Below are positions 7,592 to 14,933 of a DNA stretch of 32,049 bases, piece after piece. The notes below the pieces were generated by a model, which had not been told where the DNA came from, ran no database searches, and was given only the letters and a program-made list of their open reading frames with translations. Numbering within the stretch: the first letter of the stretch is position 1; every line of letters begins with the position of its first letter. The stretch is from NCBI GenBank assembly GCA_018993155.1, contig JAGKSX010000025.1, forward strand, positions 1 through 32,049. Direction: 5' to 3'. The DNA comes from Hydrogenophaga sp. GTDB taxonomy: Bacteria > Pseudomonadota > Gammaproteobacteria > Burkholderiales > Burkholderiaceae_C. Position numbers and translations under genes: made by a program.

Positions 7592-8929
7592 TTGAACAAA
7601 TACCCCCTGCTGAGCAAAGTCCTGGTCATCGGCCTGCTGATGCTGCTGCTCTCGATTCCCCTCCTGATGGTGCGCGACCTGATCCAGGAGCGCAGCCAGA
7701 ACCGCGAAGCCGCCACCGAAGAGGTGGCGCGCGCGCACGCCGGCGCGCAGACCCTCACCGGACCGGTGCTGTACGTGCCCTACACCGAGACCTTCACGCG
7801 CACCGTGAGCGTGGGCGAGACCGGCCACACGCGCGAGGAGCGCGTGACGCAGTCGCACGCGGTGATCCGCTTTCCCACGGTGATGGAGACCCGCAGCGAA
7901 CTCGCGACCGAGACGCGCTGGCGCGGCGTCTTTCCGATCACGGTCTACACCAGCGTGAACCAGAGCAGCGGCCGCTTCGTGTGGACCGAGGTCGAGCCGC
8001 GCGAGAAGAACGGCCAGATCAGCCTGGGCCAGCCACGCCTGCTCATGGGCGTGAGCGATTTGCGCGGCCTGCTCAACGCGCCTCAGCTCAAGGTCAACGG
8101 CGGCGCGCTGGCCGTGGCGCCCGGGCCGGCCGCGCAGCGGCTGCCCCTGCCGCTGGCCGCCTCGCTCGACGCGGCCCAGCTGCGGCCCGGCGCGGTGCTG
8201 TCCTTCGAACTGCAGCTCGAACTCGCCGGCACGGGCCGCATCGGCTGGGTGCCGCTGGCCGACGAGAACCGCGTGCAATTGCAATCGAGCTGGCCGCACC
8301 CCAGCTTCGACGGCGACTTTCTGCCGCGCACGCGCAGCGTGAGCGCCTCGGGCTTCGATGCCGCGTGGAGCGTGCCCTCGCTCTCGACCCAGGCGCAGCA
8401 GCAGTTCGTGCAGCAGGGCGGCGAGCCGCGGCGTGCGCCCGAGAGCTTCTCCGTCTCGCTCGGCAACCCGGTGGACGTCTACCGCATGACCGAGCGCGCG
8501 ACCAAGTACGGGATGATGTTCATCGTGCTCACCTTCGCCGCCTTCTTCGTGCTGGAGATGGTGAAACGCTGGCGCATCCACCCCATGCAGTACCTGATGA
8601 TCGGCGCCGCGCTGGTGCTGTTCTTCCTGCTGTTGCTGTCGATCGCCGAGCACCTGGACTTCGTCTGGGCCTACCTCGTGGCCAGCGCGGCCTGCATCGG
8701 TCTGCTGGCGCACTACCTGCGCCACGTGCTGGGCGGCTGGGCGCCGGGTCTGCTCATGAGCGGCCTGCTGGTGGCGCTCTATGGCGTGCTCTACGGCATC
8801 CTGATCTCGGAAGACAACGCGCTGATGATGGGCTCGCTGCTGATGTTCGGCGTGCTGGCCGCCATCATGGTCGCGACGCGCAAGGTCGACTGGTACAGCG
8901 TGATGGGGGCATCCGCCCCGCCTCAATAG
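7592..8929 (+). CDS. creD: CreD family inner-membrane protein
   Basis: The 445-residue protein matches the CreD family: an N-terminal transmembrane helix (about 8-28), a large non-membrane domain (about 30-300) containing TGPVLYVPYTE and RFPTVMETRSELATETRWRG, then five C-terminal helices between about 305 and 430. The start is TTG at 7592, with ACGGAG about 6 bases upstream, giving MNKYPLLSKVLVIGLLML; no better ATG exists. CreD is a CreBC-induced envelope protein whose biochemical role is unknown; its expression affects colicin E2 tolerance, biofilm and beta-lactam fitness in other species. Its 3' end overlaps the convergent DUF1330 gene by 7 bases. A CreB box precedes it. Confidence 0.88.
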   Translation: MNKYPLLSKVLVIGLLMLLLSIPLLMVRDLIQERSQNREAATEEVARAHAGAQTLTGPVLYVPYTETFTRTVSVGETGHTREERVTQSHAVIRFPTVMETRSELATETRWRGVFPITVYTSVNQSSGRFVWTEVEPREKNGQISLGQPRLLMGVSDLRGLLNAPQLKVNGGALAVAPGPAAQRLPLPLAASLDAAQLRPGAVLSFELQLELAGTGRIGWVPLADENRVQLQSSWPHPSFDGDFLPRTRSVSASGFDAAWSVPSLSTQAQQQFVQQGGEPRRAPESFSVSLGNPVDVYRMTERATKYGMMFIVLTFAAFFVLEMVKRWRIHPMQYLMIGAALVLFFLLLLSIAEHLDFVWAYLVASAACIGLLAHYLRHVLGGWAPGLLMSGLLVALYGVLYGILISEDNALMMGSLLMFGVLAAIMVATRKVDWYSVMGASAPPQ

Positions 8930-9210
8930 CCTTCGATGGCGAACAGCGTGCCGCTGGCGGCGCGCTGCCGGATCGCCACCAGGCGCTGGTACTCGGGCGA
9001 GTGGTAGAAGGCCTCGAGCCGCGCCATGTCGGGGAATTCGAGGATCACCTGGCGGTTTGGCACGCCGTGGCCTTCGAGCACCTTCACCGCGCCGCCACGC
9101 ACCAGGTAGCGGCCACCGTGTGCGGCGATGAGGGCGGGCACCTCGCGGCGGTATTCCTCGTAGAGGGCCGGGTCGGTGATGTCGATGTTGCCGTAGAGGT
9201 AGGCGGGCAT
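8923..9210 (-). CDS. DUF1330 family small protein
   Basis: The 95-residue protein belongs to the DUF1330 family (dimeric alpha-beta barrel fold). Visible family features are the start MPAYLYGNIDITDP, the YEEYRREVPALIAAHGGRYLVRGG block, the VILEFPD strand and the SPEYQRLVAIRQ helix near the C-terminus. It has the normal family length. The start has an AGGAGA ribosome binding site 5-6 bases upstream. It is divergent from arsR with 98 bases between start codons, so the ArsR operators in that gap may control it too; this is inference. No enzymatic activity is established for the family. Its stop overlaps the end of creD. Confidence 0.85.
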   Translation of the reverse strand: MPAYLYGNIDITDPALYEEYRREVPALIAAHGGRYLVRGGAVKVLEGHGVPNRQVILEFPDMARLEAFYHSPEYQRLVAIRQRAASGTLFAIEGY

Positions 9211-9256
9211 GGTGTCTCCTGGTGGGGCCTGTCATGCAGCTTACCGTTGATCAGGA

Positions 9257-9280
9257 ATATTCAATCACTCGGTTGACTAT
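9257..9280 (+). promoter_or_regulatory. ArsR operator copy 1, overlapping the -35 element
   Basis: This is a 24-base imperfect palindrome with arms ATTCAATCAC and GGTTGACTAT. It repeats at 9297-9320 with 21 of 24 bases identical and a 40-base offset, about four helical turns, so both copies face the same side. It covers the TTGACT -35 hexamer. Confidence 0.65.
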
Positions 9281-9301
9281 CTGGGGGGTGCTGGATATAT
9301 T
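9273..9301 (+). promoter_or_regulatory. Sigma-70-type promoter of arsR, predicted leaderless
   Basis: TTGACT (9273-9278), a 17-base spacer and TATATT (9296-9301) form a near-consensus promoter, striking in this GC-rich DNA. A start point 7-8 bases after the -10 falls at 9308-9309, the A of the arsR ATG. The mRNA would therefore have no leader and no Shine-Dalgarno sequence. Confidence 0.65.
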
Positions 9302-9320
9302 CAATCACATGGTTGAATAT
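9297..9320 (+). promoter_or_regulatory. ArsR operator copy 2, overlapping -10, +1 and start codon
   Basis: This is the better palindrome of the pair: ATTCAA and TTGAAT arms around an 8-base centre, 16 of 20 positions symmetrical. It covers most of the TATATT -10 element, the predicted transcription start and the arsR start codon, an ideal place for autorepression. Confidence 0.65.
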
Positions 9321-9674
9321 AAAACGTCCCCTCTCGACGCGGTGTTCCACGCGCTGGCCGACCCGACCCGGCGCGCCATGTTGCGCACGCTGTGCGCTCA
9401 GCCCTTGCCTGTGGGCGAGCTGGCGGCCCCGTTCGAGATTTCGCTGGCGGCGGTGTCCAAGCACATCCAGGTGCTCGAACGCGCCGGGCTCATCCGGCGC
9501 ACCGTCACCGGCCGCACGCACCTGTGCGAGCTCGACGCGGCGCCGCTGCACGCCGGCATGGAATGGATTCGCCACTACGAACAGTTCTGGCAGCAACGCG
9601 TCGATGCACTCGAGGCGCTGCTCAAGACCGAGGACCTGTCCCGCTCCCCCCGCAAACCCAGGAGAAAACCATGA
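9309..9674 (+). CDS. ArsR-family winged-helix repressor
   Basis: The 121-residue protein begins MVEYKTSPLDAVFHALADPTR, the typical N-terminus of the ArsR subgroup paired with SRPBCC (AHSA1) proteins. The winged helix follows: PVGELAAPFEISLAAVSKHI is the helix-turn-helix and IRRTVTGRTHLCELD the wing. No cysteine-pair metal site is seen, so a metal role is unlikely. The open frame extends upstream, but the ATG at 9309 fits both the family start and the predicted transcription start. It overlaps the next gene by ATGA (translational coupling). It probably represses its own two-gene operon through the palindromes at 9257-9280 and 9297-9320. The effector is unknown. Confidence 0.87.
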   Translation: MVEYKTSPLDAVFHALADPTRRAMLRTLCAQPLPVGELAAPFEISLAAVSKHIQVLERAGLIRRTVTGRTHLCELDAAPLHAGMEWIRHYEQFWQQRVDALEALLKTEDLSRSPRKPRRKP

Positions 9675-10201
9675 CCGACGACCATGGCGTGCGCACCGCC
9701 GCCGACACCGTGCGCATCGAACGCCTGCTGCCCGGCCCTATTGAACGGCTGTGGGCGTACCTGACCGAATCCGACAAGCGCGCCCAGTGGATGGCGGCGG
9801 GCGACATGGCGCTGTCACCGGGCGGGCCGGTGGAACTGGTTTTTCGCCATCAGGATTTCGCTGCCGTTGACGATCCGGTGCCCGAGAAGTACCGCAGCGC
9901 CAGCGGCGAACACCGCCTGCGGGGTCGCATCACGGCTTGCGAGCCACCGCATGTGCTGGCTTACACCTGGGACGCGCATTCCGAGGTGCGCTTCGAACTC
10001 CATCCGCGTGGCGGGCAGGTGCTGCTGGAGATCACGCATACGCGTCTGCCCGATGTGGACGAGGTTCTCAGCGTGTCCGCCGGCTGGCATGCCCATCTCG
10101 CCATCCTGCGCGCGCGGCTGGAAGGACGCTCGCTGACCGAGGGCTTCTGGGCTCTGCACACCCGGCTGGAAGCGGAGTACGCCGCGCGCCTCATGGGCTG
10201 A
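9671..10201 (+). CDS. SRPBCC / AHSA1-like domain protein
   Basis: The 176-residue protein has the START-like helix-grip fold of the AHSA1 family. Characteristic are IERLLPGPIERLWAYLTESD at the N-terminus, RAQWMAAGDM, a central ITACEPPHVLAYTWD strand pair, VRFELHPRGGQVLLEITHT, and a C-terminal helix with GWHAHLAILRARLEG. The start ATG at 9671 has AGGAGA 5 bases upstream and overlaps the arsR stop by 4 bases. Such ArsR-SRPBCC pairs are common in proteobacteria, but their ligand and function are mostly undetermined; a hydrophobic-ligand or stress role is only inference. The end faces the LacI gene, and a GCTGAG/CTCAGC inverted repeat at 10197-10224 lies across both stops. Confidence 0.85.
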   Translation: MTDDHGVRTAADTVRIERLLPGPIERLWAYLTESDKRAQWMAAGDMALSPGGPVELVFRHQDFAAVDDPVPEKYRSASGEHRLRGRITACEPPHVLAYTWDAHSEVRFELHPRGGQVLLEITHTRLPDVDEVLSVSAGWHAHLAILRARLEGRSLTEGFWALHTRLEAEYAARLMG

Positions 10202-10224
10202 GGCGAAGCGCGCGAGCGCTCAGC
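10197..10224. terminator. Possible bidirectional hairpin between convergent genes
   Basis: GCTGAG (10197-10202) pairs with CTCAGC (10219-10224), extendable inward by a few GC pairs with a bulge. It spans the stop codons of the SRPBCC and LacI-type genes, which are 18 bases apart. No T tract is present, so support is weak. Confidence 0.25.
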
Positions 10225-11305
10225 TGCTGCCGCGGATCAGGGGCTCGAAGCCCAGGTCCAGCGAGGGCTTGGGCGGCAGCTCGCCGCGCATCAGGCTCAG
10301 CAGCATCTGCGCGCTGGCCTCGCCGATGGCGCGGCGCGGCGTGCGCACCGTGGTCAGGGGCGGCACCATCTGGTCGCTGCCCGAGAGGTCGTTGAAGCCC
10401 GCCACCGCGATGCGCGCGGGCACCTCGATCTTCAGGCGCAGCGCGCACAGCAGGCCGCCCTGCGCCAGGTCGTCGTTGCAGAAGAACACCGCGTCCACCT
10501 CGGGGCGGGTGCGCAGCAGGTCTTCGAGCAGCTCACCGCCCAGTTGCATGGACGAAGGCTGCGGGCTCAGCAGCTCCAGCTTCGCGTCGTACAGGCCGTG
10601 CTGGCGCAGGCAGCGGCGGTAGCCCTCGGCGCGCTGCATGGTGCGTGGGTCCAGCTGCGCGGCCACGAAGGCGATGCGCCGGCGCCCGCGTTGCACCAGG
10701 TGCTCGGTGATCGCATGGCCGGCTTCCACCTGCGAGAAGCCCACGCAGTACACGCCGGGCGCCTGCGTCAGTTCCATCAGGTGCACGCAGGGCACACCGC
10801 TGCCGGCGATGAGCTGGCGCGCGGCCTCGGTGCGATCGAAGCCGGTGAGCAGCAGGCCCGCCGGCCGGTGCGCGAGGTAGCTGCGCAGCAACTGCTCTTC
10901 CTCGCGTGGCTCGTAGTGCGTCACGCCGATCAGGGTTTGGTAGCCGTGGGGCAGCAGGGTGCGGTGCACGGCCTCCAGCACATCGACGAAGAGCGCGTTG
11001 GACAGCAGCGGCACCAGCACCGGCACCTGCGTGCTGCGCTGGGAGGCAAGGGCGCGCGCCGCCGGGTCGGGCACATAGCCCAGCTGCTCGGCGGCGAGCT
11101 TGACGCGCTCCACCAGCTCGGCCGCCACGCTGCGCTCGCCGCGCAGCGCGCGCGAGGCGGTGATGGGGCTCACGTCGGCCGCGCGGGCCACGTCGCTGAG
11201 GGTGGTGCGGCCGCTGTGGCGGCGCTTGCGTTCGGTCGGTTCCAAGGGTTTTCCCGGTGTTGGAGGCGGTGAGGCTGGCGTTAGGATAGCGCTGTCCAAG
11301 GCCAT
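10220..11305 (-). CDS. LacI/GntR-type transcriptional repressor, probable gluconate regulator
   Basis: The 361-residue LacI-family protein has an N-terminal DNA-binding domain (about 33-85: TLSDVARAADVSPITASRALRG, hinge AEQLGYVPDPAARALASQRS) and a periplasmic-binding-protein-like effector domain ending VRTPRRAIGEASAQMLLSLM. It is divergent from gntK and the TRAP genes and has the overall look of GntR-type gluconate repressors, so gluconate or 6-phosphogluconate is the likely inducer (inference). The N-terminus carries a 30-residue Pro-rich extension if the ATG at 11305 is used; a GTG at 11311 is an alternative, and a start further in cannot be excluded because an operator-like AGCGCT palindrome (11284-11297) lies within the first codons. 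Confidence 0.85.
   Translation of the reverse strand: MALDSAILTPASPPPTPGKPLEPTERKRRHSGRTTLSDVARAADVSPITASRALRGERSVAAELVERVKLAAEQLGYVPDPAARALASQRSTQVPVLVPLLSNALFVDVLEAVHRTLLPHGYQTLIGVTHYEPREEEQLLRSYLAHRPAGLLLTGFDRTEAARQLIAGSGVPCVHLMELTQAPGVYCVGFSQVEAGHAITEHLVQRGRRRIAFVAAQLDPRTMQRAEGYRRCLRQHGLYDAKLELLSPQPSSMQLGGELLEDLLRTRPEVDAVFFCNDDLAQGGLLCALRLKIEVPARIAVAGFNDLSGSDQMVPPLTTVRTPRRAIGEASAQMLLSLMRGELPPKPSLDLGFEPLIRGSS
11281..11300. promoter_or_regulatory. AGCGCT-centred LacI-type operator at the lacI 5' end
   Basis: GGATAGCGCTGTCC (11284-11297) is symmetrical at 12 of 14 positions. The surrounding 20 bases share 13 with the site before gntK. It lies over the first codons of the repressor gene, suitable for autoregulation. 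Confidence 0.5.
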
Positions 11306-11407
11306 GGACACCCGAATTTACCCTGAATCGTGCCACAGGCCGACCAATGTCCCAGCCAGGAAGGCGGGCACGGTCGGACATGAGGACCGGTTTTCTTTTT
11401 CATCCTG

Positions 11408-11427
11408 TTGGGACAGCGCTACCAAAT
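11408..11427. promoter_or_regulatory. AGCGCT-centred LacI-type operator at the gntK start
   Basis: The right half AGCGCTACCA is a typical LacI-family half-site; the left half is degenerate. The core (11415-11420) lies 6 bases before the gntK ATG and 127 bases from the core of the lacI site, a spacing compatible with looping. Confidence 0.5.
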
Positions 11428-11965
11428 GAATGCATCGCCCCCGAACACCTCCCTCGTCGTCATGGGCGTGGCGGGTTGCGGCAAGTCCAGCCTGGGCCAG
11501 TTGTGCGCCCGGACGCTGGGCGTGCCCTTGCTGGAGGGAGACGATTTCCACTCCGCCAGCAACGTCGCCAAGATGCGCGGCGGCATCCCCCTGAGCGACG
11601 ACGACCGCGCGGTGTGGCTCGACACCCTGGCCGAGCAGTTGCAGGTGCACGCGGACGGCGTGGTGCTGACCTGTTCGGCGCTCAAGCTGCGCTACCGCGA
11701 CCGCCTGCGCGCCGCCGTGCCGGGCCTGCGCTTCGTGTTTCTCGAACTCACGCAGGCGCAGGCGCGCGACCGCGTGGCCGCGCGCCCGGCCCATCTGTTC
11801 CCGGTGAGCCTGGTGGCCAGCCAGTTCGCCACGCTGGAAGACCCACGCCGCGAGCCCGGTGTGCTGCCGCTGGACGCCACGCGCCCGCTGGCCGAACTCG
11901 GTGAGGCCGTGGTGCACTGGGTGCACGGCAACGCCACCCCCCATTCCCTGGAGCTTCGCTCATGA
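11426..11965 (+). CDS. gntK: Gluconokinase
   Basis: The 179-residue kinase phosphorylates D-gluconate to 6-phosphogluconate with ATP. The P-loop is GVAGCGKSS near residues 14-22; DFHSASNVAKMRGGIPLSDDDR, the GntK substrate/lid signature, follows, then VLTCSALKLRYRDRLR and FVFLEL. Size and motifs match the GntK/GntV family. The chosen ATG gives MNASPPNTSLVVMG; the in-frame GTG 18 bases upstream adds nothing conserved. The only SD-like sequence, GGGA, is 12 bases away. The stop overlaps the DctQ start as ATGA, tying the kinase to the transporter. Its product is the substrate of Edd, encoded at 19590-21473. Confidence 0.92.
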   Translation: MNASPPNTSLVVMGVAGCGKSSLGQLCARTLGVPLLEGDDFHSASNVAKMRGGIPLSDDDRAVWLDTLAEQLQVHADGVVLTCSALKLRYRDRLRAAVPGLRFVFLELTQAQARDRVAARPAHLFPVSLVASQFATLEDPRREPGVLPLDATRPLAELGEAVVHWVHGNATPHSLELRS

Positions 11966-12453
11966 AACCATCGCAAGTCTTGAAACACGGGGCCGAGGCC
12001 CTGCTCGCGCTGTGCCTGGCGGGCATGGTGGTCTGCGTGTTCGCCAACGTGGTGTTGCGCTACGGCTTCGACAGCGGCATCAACGCCACCGAAGAACTCT
12101 CGCGCCTGCTGTTCGTGTGGATGGTGTTCCTGGGCGCGACCGCCGCCTACCCGCTGGGCCAGCACATGGCCTTCACCAGCCTGGTCGGCGCGCTGCGCGA
12201 CCGGCCTCGCGCGTTCGCCTTCGCCACGCTGGCCATCCGCCTGCTGGTGCTGCTGGCCTGCGTGCTGCTGGGCCGGGGCGCGTGGCAGCAGGTGGTGGTG
12301 GGCATGGACAGCCACTCCGTGGTGCTGGGTTACCCGGTGGCGCTGCTGCCCCTGCCGGCGCTGCTGTGCTCGCTGGCCATCGGCGCCATGGTGCTGGTCG
12401 AGATCGTGCGCCGCACGCCGCTCGACCTGGGCCACGCGGTGGACATGGAGTGA
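11962..12453 (+). CDS. TRAP transporter small membrane subunit (DctQ type)
   Basis: The 163-residue protein has four predicted transmembrane helices (about 12-34, 46-66, 86-110 and 126-150) and the DctQ pattern NATEELSRLLFVWMVFLGA between helices 1 and 2. It partners the large DctM permease in a sodium-driven tripartite transporter. It starts inside the gntK stop codon (ATGA overlap) and ends 4 bases before the DctM start. Within this operon it probably serves uptake of gluconate or another aldonate; the substrate is inferred from gntK alone. Confidence 0.88.
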   Translation: MKPSQVLKHGAEALLALCLAGMVVCVFANVVLRYGFDSGINATEELSRLLFVWMVFLGATAAYPLGQHMAFTSLVGALRDRPRAFAFATLAIRLLVLLACVLLGRGAWQQVVVGMDSHSVVLGYPVALLPLPALLCSLAIGAMVLVEIVRRTPLDLGHAVDME

Positions 12454-12457
12454 CACG

Positions 12458-13750
12458 ATGAGCGTTGAAGCATTGGCCTTCGTGGTCTTCATCGCCGGCA
12501 TGCTGGTGCTCATGGGCATCGGCATGAACATGGCCTTCGCGCTGCTGCTCACCGGGGCCGCCATGGCCTGGGTCATGGACTTCTGGGACACCCAGCTGCT
12601 GGCGCAGAACATGGTGGCCGGCATCGACAGCTTCCCGCTGCTGGCCGTGCCCTTCTTCATCCTCGCTGGCGAGCTCATGAACTCGGGCGGCATCAGCAAG
12701 CGCATCATCGACATGGCGCAGGCCTGGGTCGGCCACGTGCGCGGCGGGCTGGGTTATGTGGCCATCGGCGCGGCGGTGCTGCTCTCGGCCATGTCGGGCT
12801 CGGCGCTGGCCGACGCGGCGGCGATGTCCGCCATCCTGCTGCCCATGATGCGCAAGCACGGCTACCCGGTGGCCTCGTCGGCCGGGCTCATCGCTGCCGG
12901 CAGCGTCATCGGGCCGATCATTCCGCCGTCCATGGCCTTCGTGATCTACGGCGTGACCACCAACACCTCGATCTCGGCGCTGTTCATCTCGGGCATCGTG
13001 CCCGGCCTGGTGATGGGCGTGGCGCTGGTCGTGGCCTGGCGCGTGGTGCTGCGCAAGATGACGCTGACCAGCTCGCCGCCGGTGCCCATGGCCGAGCGCC
13101 TGCGCCTCACGGGCCGCGCGGTCTGGGCATTGGTGATGCCGGTGATCATCATCGGCGGCATGAAGAGCGGCATCTTCACGCCCACCGAGGCCGCCGTGGT
13201 GGCCGCGTTCTATGCGCTGGTGATCGCGCTCTTCGTGCACCGCGAGATGCGCCTGCCCGAGCTGTACAGCGCGCTGGTGCGCGCCGCGAGCACCACCTCG
13301 GTGGTGATGTTCCTGTGCGCCGGTGCCGCCGTGGCCAGCTACATGATCACGCTGGCCGACCTGCCGTCCACGCTCACCGGCTGGCTGGGCCCGCTGGTGG
13401 AACACCCGCGCGTGCTGATGGTGGTGATGATGCTGGTGCTGGTGGCGATCGGCACCGCGCTGGACCTCACGCCCACCATCCTGATCTTCGCGCCGGTGAT
13501 GCTGCCCATCGCCGTGAAGGCCGGCATCGACCCGGTGTACTTCGGCCTGATGTTCGTGCTCAACGGCGCCATCGGCCTGGTCACGCCGCCCGTGGGCACC
13601 GTGCTCAACGTGGTGGCCGGTGTCGGGCGCCTGCCCATGCACCAGGTCATCAAGGGCGTGAACCCTTTCCTGATCACCTACCTCATCGTTCTCGGCCTGT
13701 TCATCGTGTTCCCGCAGATCGTCACCGCGCCCGTGGCCTGGATGCGCTGA
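12458..13750 (+). CDS. TRAP transporter large permease (DctM type)
   Basis: The 430-residue protein is a DctM-family ion-coupled permease with about 12 hydrophobic helices. Family motifs visible are VPFFILAGELMNSGGIS, AMSGSALADAAAMSAILLPMM, SVIGPIIPPSMAFVIYG, FTPTEAAVVAAFYAL, DLTPTILIFAPVMLPIA and GLVTPPVGTVLNVV, all in the normal order. Length is standard. It forms the membrane complex with the preceding DctQ protein and receives substrate from the DctP protein encoded 32 bases downstream. No SD of note precedes it, consistent with coupling to dctQ. Confidence 0.92.
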   Translation: MSVEALAFVVFIAGMLVLMGIGMNMAFALLLTGAAMAWVMDFWDTQLLAQNMVAGIDSFPLLAVPFFILAGELMNSGGISKRIIDMAQAWVGHVRGGLGYVAIGAAVLLSAMSGSALADAAAMSAILLPMMRKHGYPVASSAGLIAAGSVIGPIIPPSMAFVIYGVTTNTSISALFISGIVPGLVMGVALVVAWRVVLRKMTLTSSPPVPMAERLRLTGRAVWALVMPVIIIGGMKSGIFTPTEAAVVAAFYALVIALFVHREMRLPELYSALVRAASTTSVVMFLCAGAAVASYMITLADLPSTLTGWLGPLVEHPRVLMVVMMLVLVAIGTALDLTPTILIFAPVMLPIAVKAGIDPVYFGLMFVLNGAIGLVTPPVGTVLNVVAGVGRLPMHQVIKGVNPFLITYLIVLGLFIVFPQIVTAPVAWMR

Positions 13751-13782
13751 CGCCTCAATTCACCCACTTCAAGGAGACAACC

Positions 13783-14805
13783 ATGACCCTCTTGCGCCGC
13801 ACCCTCATCGCCGCCACCGCGGCCGCCGCGCTCGCCACTCCCTTCGCCGCCAGCTGGGCGCAGGACATCAAGCCGCGCATCATCCGCTTCGGCTACGGCC
13901 TCAACGAGATCTCCAACCAGGGCCGCGCCACCAAGCTGTTCGTCGAAGAGGTGGAAAAGGCCTCGGGCGGCAAGATGAAGATCCGCGCCATCGGCGCCGC
14001 CGCGCTCGGCTCGGACGTGCAGATGCAGCAGGCGCTGATCGGCGGCGCACAGGAAATGATGGTGGGCTCCACCGCCACCCTGGTGGGCATCACCAAGGAA
14101 ATGGCGATCTGGGACACGCCCTTCCTGTTCGACAACGCCAGGGAAGCCGACGTGGTGCTCGACGGCCCTGTGGGCCAGAAGGTGATGGACAAGCTGCAGG
14201 AGAAAGGCCTGGTCGGCCTGGTGTACTGGGAGAACGGTTTCCGCAACCTCACCAACAACAAGCGCGCGGTCACCAAGCTCGAGGACATGGACGGCATCAA
14301 GCTGCGCGTGATGCAGAACAACGTGTTCATCGACAGCTTCAAGACCCTGGGCGCCAACGCCGTGCCGCTGCCGTTCTCCGAGCTGTTCACTGCGCTGGAG
14401 ACCAAGACCGTGGACGGCCAGGAGAACCCGTACAACACGATCCTCTCGAGCAAGTTCTACGAGGTGCAGAAGTACCTCACGGTGACCAACCACGTCTACA
14501 GCCCGTGGATCGTGCTGGTGAGCAAGAAGTACTGGGACGGCCTGAGCAAGGACGAGCACAAGGTGCTGCTGGACGCCGCGAAGAAGAGCCGCGACTTCGA
14601 GCGCCAGGACACGCGCGCCGAGGCCGACAAGGCGCTGGCCGATCTCAAGAGCAAGGGCATGCAGATCAACCAGCTCTCGCCGGCCGAAGCCAACCGCATG
14701 CGCGAAAAACTCGCCGGCGTGAACTCGGGCATCGCCGCCAACGTGGGCGAGGACCTGTGGAAGGAAACGCAGGCTGCCGTGGCCAAGGCGCGCGCCGCGA
14801 AGTAA
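13783..14805 (+). CDS. TRAP transporter periplasmic substrate-binding protein (DctP type)
   Basis: The 340-residue secreted receptor has a signal peptide cleaved after about ASWA (residue 26). The mature part has the DctP fold, with GGKMKIRAIGAAALGSDVQMQQALIGGAQEMM, the interdomain segment DGIKLRVMQN carrying Arg175 (the conserved carboxylate-binding Arg of the family) and the TVDGQENP motif. It therefore binds an organic acid, in keeping with gluconate. AAGGAG lies 6-7 bases before the start. The frame is open far upstream inside the DctM gene, but only the ATG at 13783 gives a signal peptide. It is the last gene of the gntK operon. Confidence 0.92.
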   Translation: MTLLRRTLIAATAAAALATPFAASWAQDIKPRIIRFGYGLNEISNQGRATKLFVEEVEKASGGKMKIRAIGAAALGSDVQMQQALIGGAQEMMVGSTATLVGITKEMAIWDTPFLFDNAREADVVLDGPVGQKVMDKLQEKGLVGLVYWENGFRNLTNNKRAVTKLEDMDGIKLRVMQNNVFIDSFKTLGANAVPLPFSELFTALETKTVDGQENPYNTILSSKFYEVQKYLTVTNHVYSPWIVLVSKKYWDGLSKDEHKVLLDAAKKSRDFERQDTRAEADKALADLKSKGMQINQLSPAEANRMREKLAGVNSGIAANVGEDLWKETQAAVAKARAAK

Positions 14806-14838
14806 GCCGGGTTCATCAGCGCGCGCCCGACACCCGGC
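14806..14838 (+). terminator. Possible hairpin behind the dctP-type gene
   Basis: GCCGGGT (14806-14812) and ACCCGGC (14832-14838) form a perfect 7-base stem with a 19-base loop right after the stop codon. There is no T tract; the call is tentative. Confidence 0.25.
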
Positions 14839-14933
14839 TGCCCAGCACGAGGCGCCGGTCGATCTGCGTGGCTTGCGGCAGGTGCATGGCGCCGCCGAAG
14901 AAACTGGTGGTGCGCCGCTGACCCAGTGGGTGC
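14821..14933 (-). pseudogene. Possible C-terminal remnant of a regulator gene
   Basis: Between the dctP-type gene and the LysR gene the minus strand holds an open frame of about 40 codons, entering from within the LysR 3' end, reading SFFGGAMHLPQATQIDRRL and ending at a TGA near 14819. The ending vaguely resembles C-termini of LacI-type repressors, which often close with a short basic/hydrophobic strand. No start codon context is seen. It may be an eroded gene end or simply random open frame in GC-rich DNA. Confidence 0.18.

Noticed and set aside
6034-9235. Long minus-strand frames opposite creC and creD
   Set aside because: Antisense to intact two-component and CreD genes, no motif or signal, composition typical for shadow frames.
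10215-10220. Further AGCGCT hexamers (also at 1991-1996) as additional LacI-type operators
   Set aside because: They lie at gene ends inside short hairpins and lack the flanking bases shared by the two sites at lacI and gntK.
11293-11310. TGTCC-N8-GGACA inverted repeat overlapping the lacI start
   Set aside because: Partly the same bases as the AGCGCT palindrome, which has a second copy at gntK; this repeat has none, so it is probably accidental.
12173-13642. His/Arg-rich minus-strand frame opposite the DctM gene
   Set aside because: The strong His/Gly/Asp bias reflects the reverse complement of a hydrophobic membrane protein gene.
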